A stretch of DNA of 43,767 nt from Thiohalocapsa sp. (GTDB lineage: Bacteria > Pseudomonadota > Gammaproteobacteria > Chromatiales > Chromatiaceae). The first letter of the stretch is position 1. Every line of letters begins with the position of its first letter. The notes below the pieces were generated by a model. It had not been told where the DNA came from. It did not search any database and saw only the letters and a list, made by a program, of their open reading frames with translations. The DNA lies in contig JAIPFF010000046.1 of the NCBI GenBank assembly GCA_021736785.1, forward strand, positions 1-43,767, read 5' to 3'. The position numbers were made by a program, and so were the translations under genes. Of the stretch, positions 9,587 through 18,048 are shown in pieces.

Positions 9587-9670
9587 AGAGGCGGAAAGTC
9601 CCTCTCTGCCATTTCCGTCCTCTGACCTCCTCAGTGGTGAATCGCCCCGCCTCCCGGCGGGGCTTTTTTT
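9587..9670 (+). ncRNA. Candidate sigma-54-dependent small RNA with an anti-Shine-Dalgarno loop
   Basis: The predicted transcript is about 84 nt and not recognised as a known RNA family. Three elements are seen directly. A 7-bp hairpin is formed by 9585-9591 and 9601-9607, with a 9-base loop containing CGGAAAG. A small hairpin CTGA/TCAG at 9622-9634 exposes the loop CCTCC. The third is an intrinsic terminator ending in T7. The C/U-rich stretch between hairpins (TTTCCGTCCTC) should be single-stranded. An exposed CCUCC is complementary to Shine-Dalgarno sequences, a feature of several bacterial regulatory RNAs with C-rich loops. There is no open frame of note in it. The upstream sigma-54 element and NtrC-like site suggest nitrogen-linked expression (inference). 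Confidence 0.6.
9644..9670 (+). terminator. Strong intrinsic terminator, plus strand
   Basis: A perfect 8-bp GC stem (GCCCCGCC at 9644-9651 with GGCGGGGC at 9656-9663) closes a TCCC loop and is followed directly by seven Ts (9664-9670). The T-tract is on the plus strand, so it ends rightward transcription. The only rightward transcript it can serve is the proposed small RNA, because the nearest upstream plus-strand gene ends at 8224. Confidence 0.9.
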
Positions 9671-9686
9671 GTCCGGGACCAGCACA

Positions 9687-10085
9687 TCAAGCCTCGATCT
9701 CGACCGTGAAGCTCGGCGCGTTCACGATGGATTTCTTCACCGCGCAGAGGTCCATGGAGCGCACGATGCCGTCGCGGTATCGCTCCGGAAAGCCCTCCGG
9801 AAGACGCAATCGCAGCGTCGCCGAGGCGCCCGTCCCATCCTTCGCGCCGGGCTCCCATGACAGGGATAAGCCAAGGCCCTGCGTCGGAATGTCACGAGTT
9901 TGACAAAAATTCAGTGCATAGATGCCGCTGCAAGCGGCGATCGAGGCCAAAAATAGATCGAATGGTGCGGGTGCCGAGCCCTCGCCGCCGTTTTTCTCGG
10001 ATTGATCGGTTGCGACCCTGAAGCCGCCGACCTGCACGTCCACGCGCTTGCCGCCGGGAAATGTCACTGCCAGGTGGTCAGACAC
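9687..10085 (-). CDS. OsmC/Ohr-family protein
   Basis: A 132-residue OsmC-like protein. The family reduces organic hydroperoxides through two cysteines, or has related redox roles. C52 (in ASIAACSG) and C114 (in SMDLCAVKKS) occupy the expected positions. The strand-rich N terminus (FPGGKRVDVQVGGF, then GGEGSAPAPFDLF) fits the OsmC fold. The start is taken as GTG 10085 because a GGGGA box lies about 8 bases upstream; the frame stays open further upstream without family similarity. It faces the next gene divergently, with 205 bases between. It is cytoplasmic. It may belong to the YhfA-like branch rather than Ohr, which cannot be settled here. Confidence 0.82.
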   Translation of the reverse strand: MSDHLAVTFPGGKRVDVQVGGFRVATDQSEKNGGEGSAPAPFDLFLASIAACSGIYALNFCQTRDIPTQGLGLSLSWEPGAKDGTGASATLRLRLPEGFPERYRDGIVRSMDLCAVKKSIVNAPSFTVEIEA

Positions 10086-10146
10086 GAATGAGTCCCCATT
10101 TATCGGATTTTCGAATACTCTGTATGAGATCGCCCCGCGGCGGTTG

Positions 10147-10160
10147 CTCCGGCGCCGGAG
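10147..10160. promoter_or_regulatory. Perfect 14-bp palindrome between divergent genes
   Basis: CTCCGGCGCCGGAG is a perfect palindrome near the middle of the 205-base gap between the OsmC-family gene (minus) and the 93-residue unknown (plus). It could be an operator for a dimeric regulator, but GC-rich DNA makes such palindromes fairly easily. Confidence 0.25.
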
Positions 10161-10290
10161 CGCCCGCGCACAGGGGACACACAACATCGCACACAATGGG
10201 CCGCGGTTTCGAGCATCGCGGTCCCGTCACGCCGCCGGCACGCTAGCGCGTCGAGCGAAACGTGCCCGCGCCACAAACAGGGAGAGCAAC

Positions 10291-10572
10291 ATGAATGATT
10301 CCGAGCCTTTTATCGCGCGTCTGCGTCAACTGATCGGCCGAGATTGCCGCTACTACGGACGGCCTTGCCGGATCGTCGAGATTCTGTCGGCGGAAGGCCG
10401 GATCGTGCTGGAGGGACGGGAAGCGATGCCGCCGATTCAAATCGATCAGTACGGGCAGGCGGCCTTCCGGGGAAACGAGCACATCGAGGTGCCGATGTTC
10501 AATCAGAACAGCGAGTTCTCGGAAGATCTGCAGCATCTGCTCGACGGGCTGTCCGCCGGACGCAATGGGTAG
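10291..10572 (+). CDS. Small conserved-looking protein of unknown function, 93 residues
   Basis: Not recognised. The ATG at 10291 follows a good ribosome-binding site (GGAGAG, about 6 bases upstream). The sequence looks cytoplasmic and folded. Residues 9-48 (LRQLIGRDCRYYGRPCRIVE and the following EGRIVLEG) suggest an SH3-like or small beta-barrel domain. A polar acidic tail contains FNQNSEFSEDLQHLL. C18 and C25 form a C-x6-C pair. There is no signal peptide or membrane segment. It is convergent with kdsB and divergent from the OsmC-family gene, with its own gap, so it is probably a single-gene transcript. Coding evidence is the ribosome-binding site and balanced composition. Confidence 0.7.
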   Translation: MNDSEPFIARLRQLIGRDCRYYGRPCRIVEILSAEGRIVLEGREAMPPIQIDQYGQAAFRGNEHIEVPMFNQNSEFSEDLQHLLDGLSAGRNG

Positions 10573-10606
10573 CCCGGCCGCGGGCTTCGCAACACCGACG
10601 GCCGGG
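10573..10606. terminator. Inverted repeat between two convergent genes
   Basis: CCCGGCCG at 10573-10580 pairs perfectly with CGGCCGGG at 10599-10606 across an 18-base loop. It starts directly after the stop of the 93-residue gene and precedes the 3' end of kdsB. It may act as a bidirectional terminator, although no T-tract follows on either side. Confidence 0.35.
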
Positions 10607-10647
10607 ATAGATAAGAGCGGCAAGGCACGGCGGCGCGGCGCAGGCGA

Positions 10648-11415
10648 TCAGGAACGGCCGAGCAGCTCGACCACCCGCTTGACGTCGTCGGCGGTATCGA
10701 TACCCGGCCCCGGCTCCTCGCCGGCGATCGCCACATGGATGCGCTCGCCGTGCCAGAGCACACGCAGTTGCTCCAGGGACTCGGCGATCTCCAGCGGCGA
10801 AGGATCCCAATCGACGAAGCGGCGCAAGAAGGCCGCGCGATAGGCGTACAGGCCGATGTGACGCAGGAACGGCACGCCTGCAGGCAGGTGCGAGCGCTTG
10901 CCCAGAAATTCGTCCCGGTGCCACGGCATCGGTGCCCGCGAGAAGTACAGCGCGCAACCCTGCGCGTCGACCACCACCTTGACCACGTGCGCATCGAACA
11001 AGTGCGCCGCGTCGGTGATCGGGAAGGCCAGGGTCGCCATGCCGATATCGGGGTGCCTGCCAAGGTCGCCCGCCACTTGATCGATCAGCGCCGGCGGCAT
11101 GCAGGGCTCGTCGCCCTGGAGATTGACCACGATCACCGATGCGTCCCAACCGCGCCGATCGATGACTTCCGCCACACGGTCCGAACCGCTGTGATGATGC
11201 CCCGCGGTCAGCACCACGTCGGCGCCGGCCGCCTCGCAAACATCGACCACGCGCGCATCGTCGGTCGCGACCACGACTTCCGCCGCGCCGCTCGCCCGCG
11301 CCTGCTCCCAAACCCGCAAGATCAGCGGCTTGCCGGCGATATCGACCAACGGTTTGCCCGGCAGCCGGCTGGCCCCGTAGCGCGCCGGAATGACGACATT
11401 GAAGGACGCGCTCAA
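10648..11415 (-). CDS. kdsB: 3-deoxy-manno-octulosonate cytidylyltransferase
   Basis: CMP-Kdo synthetase activates Kdo with CTP for the inner core of lipopolysaccharide, in the cytoplasm. It has 255 residues against 248 in E. coli. The N-terminal nucleotide-binding motif [17 protein letters not shown], the NLQGDEP metal/nucleotide motif, [38 protein letters not shown] and GIDTADD all match KdsB. The best start is TTG at 11415, overlapping the TGA stop of the upstream ycaR gene (TTGA), which suggests translational coupling. It is the last gene of the minus-strand envelope operon that begins at exbB. Confidence 0.95.
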   Translation of the reverse strand: MSASFNVVIPARYGASRLPGKPLVDIAGKPLILRVWEQARASGAAEVVVATDDARVVDVCEAAGADVVLTAGHHHSGSDRVAEVIDRRGWDASVIVVNLQGDEPCMPPALIDQVAGDLGRHPDIGMATLAFPITDAAHLFDAHVVKVVVDAQGCALYFSRAPMPWHRDEFLGKRSHLPAGVPFLRHIGLYAYRAAFLRRFVDWDPSPLEIAESLEQLRVLWHGERIHVAIAGEEPGPGIDTADDVKRVVELLGRS

Positions 11416-11600
11416 GGGGCCGCGACCTCTTCCTCGGCGTCGAGGGTTCTGGCCTCTTCTTCGAGCATCACCGGCATGGAATCGCGAATCGGATAGGCCA
11501 GACGGTCGATGCGGCAGATCAGTTCTTCCGCCGTCTTGTCGTAGACGAGCTCGCCCTTGCAAACGGGGCAGCGCAGAATTTCAAGCAGTCTCTTGTCCAT
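11412..11600 (-). CDS. ycaR: Trm112/YcaR-family small zinc-ribbon-like protein
   Basis: A 62-residue protein homologous to YcaR, which sits between lpxK and kdsB in many gammaproteobacteria. [18 protein letters not shown] is nearly the textbook N terminus, followed by [15 protein letters not shown] and VMLEEEAR. C11 and C14 form a CPVC knuckle and one more cysteine lies in ELICR, so the zinc site may be incomplete. The ATG at 11600 has an AGAGG box 8 bases upstream; a GTG three codons earlier is less likely. Family members often assist methyltransferases, but the bacterial role is unclear. Confidence 0.9.
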   Translation of the reverse strand: MDKRLLEILRCPVCKGELVYDKTAEELICRIDRLAYPIRDSMPVMLEEEARTLDAEEEVAAP

Positions 11601-11639
11601 AGGCGACACCTCTGTCGTTTGTTATTGCCCCGCCGGCCT

Positions 11640-12671
11640 TCACCCGGCGCGATGCACCCGGTCGGCAATGATGCGATCCAGCGCCTCGACCAGCGCCGCG
11701 TCGGGCACGGCGCTCACGGGAACGCTCCAGCAATCGTCCGCGCCCGGCAGCCGGCGGCACTTCACCGCGTCCTTTTCCGTCATCAGCACCGGGCCCTCGG
11801 GCCAACCGGCCAAATCCGAGGCGCTGAAGCGATGATGGTCCGGATAGGGCATCGGACGGATCGCGATACCATGACGGCGCAGCATCGCAAAGAACCGCTC
11901 GGGATTGCCGATACCTGCCACCGCCGTGACCTGAACAGCCGCGAAGTCAGCCAGCGGCATGCGTCGATAAGGATCATACAGGCTCGACGCATCCTCCGGC
12001 ATCAGTGCCATGCCGAATCCGTCGACGCCATCGACGCCCGGCTTGGCGCGGTTGATCACCTGCAGGTCGGCACGCGGCGCGCGCGCGCGCGGCTCGCGCA
12101 ACGGTCCCGCCGGCAGACAGCGGCCGTTACCGAAGCCGCGCTCGCCGTCGATGACCAGGATCTCGCAGTCGCGGCGCAGCCGGTAGTGCTGCAGTCCGTC
12201 GTCGGTGATCACCACATCGCAGCCGCGCTCCACCAGCAGCCGTGCCGCGGCGACGCGGTCGCGGCCGATGGCGACGGGACAGCCGGCACGCGCGGCAAGC
12301 AACAGCGGCTCATCGCCGAAATGCGCCGGATCATCGGCGTGCTGCGACCCGCCGCTTGCGTGGGGCAGCAGTTGCGGTATCGCATTGGCGGCCGCGCCGA
12401 AGCCGCGTGTGGCGATGCCGGGCGCGAAGCCCTGCCCGCGCAAATGCTCGGCGAGCCACAGCACCAGCGGAGTCTTGCCGGTACCGCCCACCGTCAGATT
12501 ACCGACGACGATCACCGGCACGCCGACGGCGCGCGAATGGAGCAGGCCGCGCCGATAGCCGGCGGCGCGCAGCGCGGCGACGGCGCAGTAAAGCCAGCCG
12601 AGCGGAGAGAGCAGCGCCGAGACCGCGCGGGCGGCCGGCGCCCGGCCGTACCAGAGCGCTTCCGGCCTCAT
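11640..12671 (-). CDS. lpxK: Tetraacyldisaccharide 4'-kinase
   Basis: LpxK phosphorylates the 4' position of the lipid A precursor at the inner membrane, the sixth step of the Raetz pathway. It has 343 residues, near the usual 330. A hydrophobic N terminus (about 16-36) gives membrane association. The P-loop is at 58-68 (GNLTVGGTGKTP), followed by TRGFG near 89 and the ITDDGLQHYRL motif around 160-170. The ATG at 12671 overlaps the msbA stop as ATGA. The stop is followed by a 39-base gap before ycaR. Confidence 0.95.
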   Translation of the reverse strand: MRPEALWYGRAPAARAVSALLSPLGWLYCAVAALRAAGYRRGLLHSRAVGVPVIVVGNLTVGGTGKTPLVLWLAEHLRGQGFAPGIATRGFGAAANAIPQLLPHASGGSQHADDPAHFGDEPLLLAARAGCPVAIGRDRVAAARLLVERGCDVVITDDGLQHYRLRRDCEILVIDGERGFGNGRCLPAGPLREPRARAPRADLQVINRAKPGVDGVDGFGMALMPEDASSLYDPYRRMPLADFAAVQVTAVAGIGNPERFFAMLRRHGIAIRPMPYPDHHRFSASDLAGWPEGPVLMTEKDAVKCRRLPGADDCWSVPVSAVPDAALVEALDRIIADRVHRAG

Positions 12672-14479
12672 GCGCGCGGCCCGGCGGCGTCCGCCGGGCG
12701 CGACTGCACGGCCGGTGCCGGCGTATCGTGAAATTGCAGCCGGTGCAGCCGGGCGTAGTAGCCGCCCTTCGCCAACAGCTCGCCGTGCGGCCCCTCCTCG
12801 ACCACGCGTCCGGCGTCGAGCACGACGATGCGGTCCACATGCTCGATGGTGGACAGGCGGTGGGCAATGACCAGCGTCGTGCGGTGCTTCATCAGCGCCG
12901 CCAGTGCCGCTTGGATATGGCGCTCCGCCTCGGTATCGAGGGCCGACGTGGCCTCGTCCAGGATCAGGATCGGGGCGTCCTTAAGCATCGCGCGCGCGAT
13001 CGCCAGCCGTTGCCGCTGCCCGCCCGACAACAACACGCCGCGATCGCCGACCAGGGTATCGAAGCCGTCCGGCAGCGCGCGGATGAAATCGAGCGCATGG
13101 GCCGCCTCGGCCACGCGCTCGATCTCGGCGCGCGGTGCATCGGCGGTCTGGCCATAGGCGATGTTGTTGGCGACGCTGTCGTTGAACAGGACGACATCCT
13201 GCGTCACCAGCGAGATCTGCGCCCGCAGGCTCGCCAGCGTCAGCTCGCGGATATCGATGCCGTCGATCAGGATACGACCCTCGGTGGGGTCGTAGAAACG
13301 CGGCAGCAGGTTCGCCAGTGTCGACTTGCCGCTGCCGGAGCGGCCCACCAGCGCGACGCTCTGACCGCGCTCGATGACGAGATCGAGTCCGTGGATCACC
13401 GCACCCTTGGTCGGGTCGTAGACGTGCTTCAGTCCCCGGTACTCGATACGCCCCTCGGCACGCGCGAGGGTGCGGGTGCCGACATCCGATTCGGTCTCGG
13501 TATCGAGCAGCTCGAACAGACTGTCCGCGGCGACGATACCGCGCTGCAGTTGCGAGTTCACCGCGGTCAGACGCTTCACCGGCGGCAACATCAGGCCCAT
13601 CGCGACGACGAAGGACATGAAGGTGCCGACGGTAATGTCCTCGCGCATCCCCTGCAGCGTCGACAGATACACGATAACGCCGATGGCCACGGCCGAGAGC
13701 AGCTGCACCAGCGGCACGCTGACCGACTCCACGGCGATGACCTTCATCTGCAGCGAGCGCGTCTTCTCGTTGATGCGCGAGAACTCCGCGGACTCCCTCC
13801 CCTCGCCGCCGAACGCCTTGACCACGCGATGGCCGTCGATGACCTCCTGCGCGACGTGGGTCAGTGAGCCGACCCGCTCCTGGATGCGCTTGCCGTAGCG
13901 GCGAAAGCGCTTGGTCGCGTATTTGATGGAAAAGGCCATGACCGGACCGATCAGCAGGAAAATCGCCGACAACGCCGCATCTAGATAGAGCATATAGGCG
14001 AGCAGCGCAATGGCGGTGAAGCCGTCGCGCACCAGCGTCGTGACGGCCGAGGTGGCGGCGCTGGCCACGTTCTCGACGTTGTAGGTCAGCTTCGCCAGGA
14101 TCTGACCGGTGCCGTGGGCGTCGTAGTAGCGCGTCGGCGAGCGCAGCAGGTGGTCGAACATCTCCTGGCGCAGGTCCGCGACCACGCGCCGGCCGACCCA
14201 CTTCAGGCAGTAGGTGTTGACGAAGCCGGCCACGCCGCGCACGGCGAAGATGCCCACCAGCACCACGGGCATCAGGCGCACCAGGTCGGGATCGCGGTCG
14301 ACGAAGCTGCCGTCGAGCAGCGGTTTGATCATGGCCGCGAACAGCGGCTCGGTGGCGGCGAACACCAACATGCCGACGATCGACAGCGCGAACATGCGCC
14401 AATACGGCTTCACATAGCCGATCAGGCGCTTATAGGTCTCCTTGCCGGAGAAGACTTCGGCCGGCACGGCGGCGGTCAT
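12668..14479 (-). CDS. msbA: Lipid A export ABC transporter, ATP-binding/permease
   Basis: MsbA flips core-lipid A across the inner membrane. The half-transporter has 603 residues. The membrane domain (about 25-310) has six predicted helices. The nucleotide-binding domain has Walker A at 379-387 (GRSGSGKST), signature LSGGQ at 484-488, Walker B ILILDE around 504-509 and the switch histidine in IAHRLST. The ATG at 14479 overlaps the exbD stop (ATGA), and the stop overlaps lpxK in the same way. Placement between exbD and lpxK supports MsbA over other ABCB-type exporters. Confidence 0.94.
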   Translation of the reverse strand: MTAAVPAEVFSGKETYKRLIGYVKPYWRMFALSIVGMLVFAATEPLFAAMIKPLLDGSFVDRDPDLVRLMPVVLVGIFAVRGVAGFVNTYCLKWVGRRVVADLRQEMFDHLLRSPTRYYDAHGTGQILAKLTYNVENVASAATSAVTTLVRDGFTAIALLAYMLYLDAALSAIFLLIGPVMAFSIKYATKRFRRYGKRIQERVGSLTHVAQEVIDGHRVVKAFGGEGRESAEFSRINEKTRSLQMKVIAVESVSVPLVQLLSAVAIGVIVYLSTLQGMREDITVGTFMSFVVAMGLMLPPVKRLTAVNSQLQRGIVAADSLFELLDTETESDVGTRTLARAEGRIEYRGLKHVYDPTKGAVIHGLDLVIERGQSVALVGRSGSGKSTLANLLPRFYDPTEGRILIDGIDIRELTLASLRAQISLVTQDVVLFNDSVANNIAYGQTADAPRAEIERVAEAAHALDFIRALPDGFDTLVGDRGVLLSGGQRQRLAIARAMLKDAPILILDEATSALDTEAERHIQAALAALMKHRTTLVIAHRLSTIEHVDRIVVLDAGRVVEEGPHGELLAKGGYYARLHRLQFHDTPAPAVQSRPADAAGPRA

Positions 14480-14901
14480 CGGTCGCTGTCGGGGCGGCTG
14501 GCGGCGAAGGCGATGCGCGTCAGGCCGAGCTGGCCGGCCGCGTCCATGGCCGTCATCACCGCCTGGTGCGGCGTCTGCGCATCGGCCTTGATCAGCACCG
14601 GCAGATCCCGCCGGGGGCCGACGGCGCCCACCAGCGCCTGCTTGAGCGTATCGATACGCTTGCCGAGCACCTGCTGACCGTCGACATAGAACGCGCCGCC
14701 GGCATCGATGGCGATCTCCACCAGGGTGATCTCCTCGGCGGAAATCGCGTCGCCGTCCGCCCGCGGCAGTTCCAGGCGCAGCCGCGCATCTTCCTTGAAG
14801 GTGGTCGAGACCATGAAGAAGATCAGCAGCAGGAAGACCACGTCGATCAACGGAGTCAGGTTGATATCGGGCGCGTCGGGCTTCTGCGGGCGCAGGTTCA
14901 C
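14476..14901 (-). CDS. exbD: ExbD/TolR-family proton-channel component
   Basis: A 141-residue inner-membrane protein with one N-terminal helix carrying the essential proton-conducting aspartate, D20 (NLTPLIDVVFLLLIFF), and a periplasmic domain. With ExbB it converts proton-motive force into mechanical work on TonB-type partners. No tonB lies nearby. In this gene context ExbBD-like pairs are common next to msbA-lpxK, but the partner is uncertain. Both ends overlap neighbours by ATGA. Confidence 0.9.
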   Translation of the reverse strand: MNLRPQKPDAPDINLTPLIDVVFLLLIFFMVSTTFKEDARLRLELPRADGDAISAEEITLVEIAIDAGGAFYVDGQQVLGKRIDTLKQALVGAVGPRRDLPVLIKADAQTPHQAVMTAMDAAGQLGLTRIAFAASRPDSDR

Positions 14902-15527
14902 AGCACGCGGCCCTCGTCCGATTCACGCTCGCCCTTCATGACTTCGATCAGCCGCAGCGACTGCTCTTCCATACCGATGATCAGCTTGTTCACGCGGCTG
15001 TTGAAATAGCGGTGAAACATCAGCGCCGGGATCGCCACCGACAGCCCCGCGGCGGTGGTGATCAGCGCCCGGGAAATGCCGCCGGCGAGCACGCCGGGGT
15101 TGCCGACACCCGCCTCCATGATGACGCCGAAGACCTCGATCATGCCGATCACGGTACCGAGCAGCCCTAGCAGCGGCGTGACCGCGGCGATGGTGCCGAG
15201 GGTGCTCAAATAACGCTCCAGTTCGGCCACCACATGCCGGCCGGTGTCCTGGATTGCCTCCTTCATGACCTCGCGGGAATGAAAGCGGTTGATGAGTCCC
15301 GCCGCGAGGATACGCCCGAGGGCGGAGCCTTCGCGGATCTCGGCGATGCGCGCGGTATCGAGCTCGCGGCGGCGGCTCAACTGCCAAATGCGCCCGACCA
15401 GATCCTCCGGCATCACAACGCTCGGGCGCAGCGCCCAAAAGCGCTCGATGACGATCGCCGTCGCGGCCACCGAGCAGAGCAGGATGGGCACCATCAGCCA
15501 GCCGCCCGCGGTCAACAATTCCAACAC
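14898..15527 (-). CDS. exbB: ExbB/MotA/TolQ-family proton-channel component
   Basis: A 209-residue MotA/TolQ/ExbB protein with three predicted membrane helices: near the N terminus (WLMVPILLCSVAATAIVIE), about 110-140 (TLGTIAAVTPLLGLLGTVIGM) and about 150-180 (ALITTAAGLSVAIPALMF). The GTG at 15527 is chosen because a near-perfect Shine-Dalgarno sequence GGAGGTGAT lies upstream. The 104-base gap to comEC probably contains the promoter of the exbB-exbD-msbA-lpxK-ycaR-kdsB operon. Confidence 0.92.
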   Translation of the reverse strand: MLELLTAGGWLMVPILLCSVAATAIVIERFWALRPSVVMPEDLVGRIWQLSRRRELDTARIAEIREGSALGRILAAGLINRFHSREVMKEAIQDTGRHVVAELERYLSTLGTIAAVTPLLGLLGTVIGMIEVFGVIMEAGVGNPGVLAGGISRALITTAAGLSVAIPALMFHRYFNSRVNKLIIGMEEQSLRLIEVMKGERESDEGRVL

Positions 15528-15631
15528 GCCGCAATCACCTCCACGCTCACTGGACGCCGGCTCGAGCGCACCGGCCGCGAATCGGCGAATGATACAGGAA
15601 CGGGCCGGAGCCGATGGCGACGAACGGCTGC

Positions 15632-18001
15632 CTAGCGCCGTTCCGGGGCCGGACGCCACAGCCGGCGCCGCGCATCGCGAAACGTGCGCGGCGGCGGGAT
15701 CGGCCCGGACGCCGGCAGGGTCAGCTCGACGGCGCCCGTATCGGCCGTATTCAACGTGCGCGCGCCGCTCGCCAGCACACGACCGTGTACGCCCGCATCC
15801 GGAAACCCGAAGCGGTTCAGATACCCTGCCGAGTACAGCACCCAGCGCGGTGCGACCTGCTCCAGGAAGGCATCGGAAGTGGAGGTCGCGCTGCCGTGGT
15901 GGGCGGCAACCAGCACGTCCGAGCGCAGTCGTCCCCCGAGGCTCGCCGCCAACCTCCGCTCGACGCCCTGCTCCAGATCCCCGGGCAGCAGCAGCGAGCC
16001 GCCGGCGGTGCTCACGCGCAGCAGGCAGGAGGCATCATTGCCGGCGTAGCCGTCGCGATCCGGGTGCAGTATCTCGAAATCGACGCCGTCGTGGCTCCAA
16101 CGCTGCCCGCTGCGGCACGGCAGTGCGTGCGGGGCACCGATCTCGGCCGGCTCGCCGGAGAGCAGCGAGCCCACGGTCAACCTGTCCGGCAGGCCCGCGA
16201 GACCTCCCGCATGATCGTTGTCGGCGTGGCTGATGACCAGGTGCTCGAGATGGCCGACGCCGACCTCGCGCAAATAGGGCGCCACCACGGCGGCCCCGGT
16301 GCCGAAACCGCTGCGAAAACGCGGACCGAGGTCATAGACCAACGCGTGGCCGGAGGTGCGCACGACCACGGACAGCCCCTGCCCCACGTCCAGCAGCGTG
16401 ACCCTGGCCTCGCCTGGCGCCGGCGCGCTCGGGCGCAGCAGCGCCAGCGGCAGCAGCAGCACCAGCCCGAGCCAGCGCGACGGCAGGCCGCGCGGAGCCA
16501 GCAGCAACAGCGCGCCGGCGAAGGCCGCGGCCCAGACCCAACCCGGCCGGCCGCCGAGCGCCGTGCTCGCCGCCGGCCACGACGCCACGCTCTCCAGCAG
16601 CGCGTAACCCTGCTCGAGCACCGGTGCGACCAGCGCCAGCGGCCAATGCCAATCCAGCGCCACCCCGAGCAGCGCCGCCGCCAGCACCGCCGGCAGCAAT
16701 AGGCCGAACAGCGGTACCGCGATCAGGTTCACGGCCGGCGCGGCCAGCGACGCCCGCCCGAACAGCAGCAGCAGCATCGGCAGCAGGCCGAGCGCGACCG
16801 CCCATTGCGCCTGTCCCCATCGGCGCAGTGTGGCCGATACCGAGCGCCGCGGCGGCAGCCGCCGGCCGAGCGCGTAGAGCAAGACCGCCACCGCGCCGAA
16901 CGAAAGCCAGAAGCCGAAGGACAGCACGCTCGGCGGATCGACCGCCAGTACCGCGGTCAGGGCCAGCACCAGCCCCGCTGCCGGGCGCAGCGTGCGCGCA
17001 CCGACCAGGGCCAACAGCACCACGGCGAGCATGATCAGCGCGCGCTGGGTCGGGATCGAGAAGCCGGCCAATGCCGCGTAGCCGGCAGCGGCCGCAAGCG
17101 CCGCCAGCGCGGCGGCGCGGGGCGCGGCCAAGCGCAGCGACAGCCGCGCACTGCGCGACCAGAGCCAGCGCACCGCCAGCAGCACGAAGCCCGCGACCAA
17201 GCCGACATGCAGCCCCGAGATCGCAATCAGGTGGCTGGTGCCGGTGCGGGCAAAGACCTCCCACTGCGCCGGCGTCAGCCCGTCGCGGTCGCCGATCACA
17301 AGCGCCTTGACCAGCGCCTGCGCCGGGCCATCATCCATCAGCGCGTCGAGACGATCTCGAAGATGCTGGCGCCAGCGGGTCAGCCGGTAGCCGCCGGCGC
17401 CGTGGTCCAGGCGCTCGTTGCCGTCTCCGGCACGCACATGGCCGGTGGCGGCGATGCCCTGCTGAAACAGCCAGCGCTCGTAGTCGAAGCCGCCGGGGTT
17501 GGCGAAGCCGCGCGGCGGCTTCAGGCGCACATGCAGGCGCCAGCGCTCACCGGCCAGCAGCGCCGGAGCACCGCGATACCAGGAGACACGCGCCAAGCCG
17601 GCGAAATCCACCGGCTCGCCATCGGCTTGCAGGCGCTCGATCTCGAACAGAAAGCGTGTGCGCGCGTCTTCCGCGTCCGGGAGCGACGCAATGCGGCCCT
17701 CGGCGACCAGCGTGCGCCCCGCCAGCGACTCCGGCAACGGCGCGCACAGCGTCTCGCAGGCGTGCAGATGCGCCCACAGCAGGCCGAGCCCCAGCGCCGT
17801 TAGCGGCAGCGCGCGGCGGCGAAACAGGCCGGCGAGCACCGCGGCGGCGGCCACTGCCCAAGGCAGCCACATCGGCGGCAGCGCCGGCTGCAGAAAATAC
17901 AGACCGATGCCCGCGGAGAAACCGAGGCCAATGCCGAACAGACTGACCGGGATCAGCGGAAACGGGACCGCCGTTGCAATCCGGCGTGGCGGGGCTGGCA
18001 T
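15632..18001 (-). CDS. comEC: ComEC/Rec2 DNA-uptake channel protein
   Basis: A polytopic inner-membrane protein that passes one strand of incoming DNA into the cytoplasm during natural transformation. It has 789 residues. Parts in order: N-terminal helices, an OB-like periplasmic part around 90-200, the Competence domain from about 215 (ALVKALVIGDRDGL, then TGTSHLIAISGLHVGL) with many helices, and a C-terminal metallo-beta-lactamase-like domain with HADNDHAGG near 588-596. Intact catalytic motifs suggest the gene is functional. The ATG at 18001 is preferred over a GTG at 18022. Its 5' end lies 47 bases from the divergent DUF2062 gene, so their promoters must overlap. Confidence 0.93.
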   Translation of the reverse strand: MPAPPRRIATAVPFPLIPVSLFGIGLGFSAGIGLYFLQPALPPMWLPWAVAAAAVLAGLFRRRALPLTALGLGLLWAHLHACETLCAPLPESLAGRTLVAEGRIASLPDAEDARTRFLFEIERLQADGEPVDFAGLARVSWYRGAPALLAGERWRLHVRLKPPRGFANPGGFDYERWLFQQGIAATGHVRAGDGNERLDHGAGGYRLTRWRQHLRDRLDALMDDGPAQALVKALVIGDRDGLTPAQWEVFARTGTSHLIAISGLHVGLVAGFVLLAVRWLWSRSARLSLRLAAPRAAALAALAAAAGYAALAGFSIPTQRALIMLAVVLLALVGARTLRPAAGLVLALTAVLAVDPPSVLSFGFWLSFGAVAVLLYALGRRLPPRRSVSATLRRWGQAQWAVALGLLPMLLLLFGRASLAAPAVNLIAVPLFGLLLPAVLAAALLGVALDWHWPLALVAPVLEQGYALLESVASWPAASTALGGRPGWVWAAAFAGALLLLAPRGLPSRWLGLVLLLPLALLRPSAPAPGEARVTLLDVGQGLSVVVRTSGHALVYDLGPRFRSGFGTGAAVVAPYLREVGVGHLEHLVISHADNDHAGGLAGLPDRLTVGSLLSGEPAEIGAPHALPCRSGQRWSHDGVDFEILHPDRDGYAGNDASCLLRVSTAGGSLLLPGDLEQGVERRLAASLGGRLRSDVLVAAHHGSATSTSDAFLEQVAPRWVLYSAGYLNRFGFPDAGVHGRVLASGARTLNTADTGAVELTLPASGPIPPPRTFRDARRRLWRPAPERR

Positions 18002-18048
18002 ATACTCAGGGCCGGGACGCACGACAATCCGAGAGCGCGAACACGACC

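Noticed and set aside
9644-9670. Terminator assigned to the OsmC-family gene
   Set aside because: On the minus strand the stem is preceded by the A-run and not followed by Ts, so the polarity is wrong for that gene.
12242-13867. Plus-strand open frame opposite lpxK and msbA
   Set aside because: The minus strand encodes well-recognised LpxK and MsbA over the same bases. The plus-strand translation is Arg/His-rich with no motifs.
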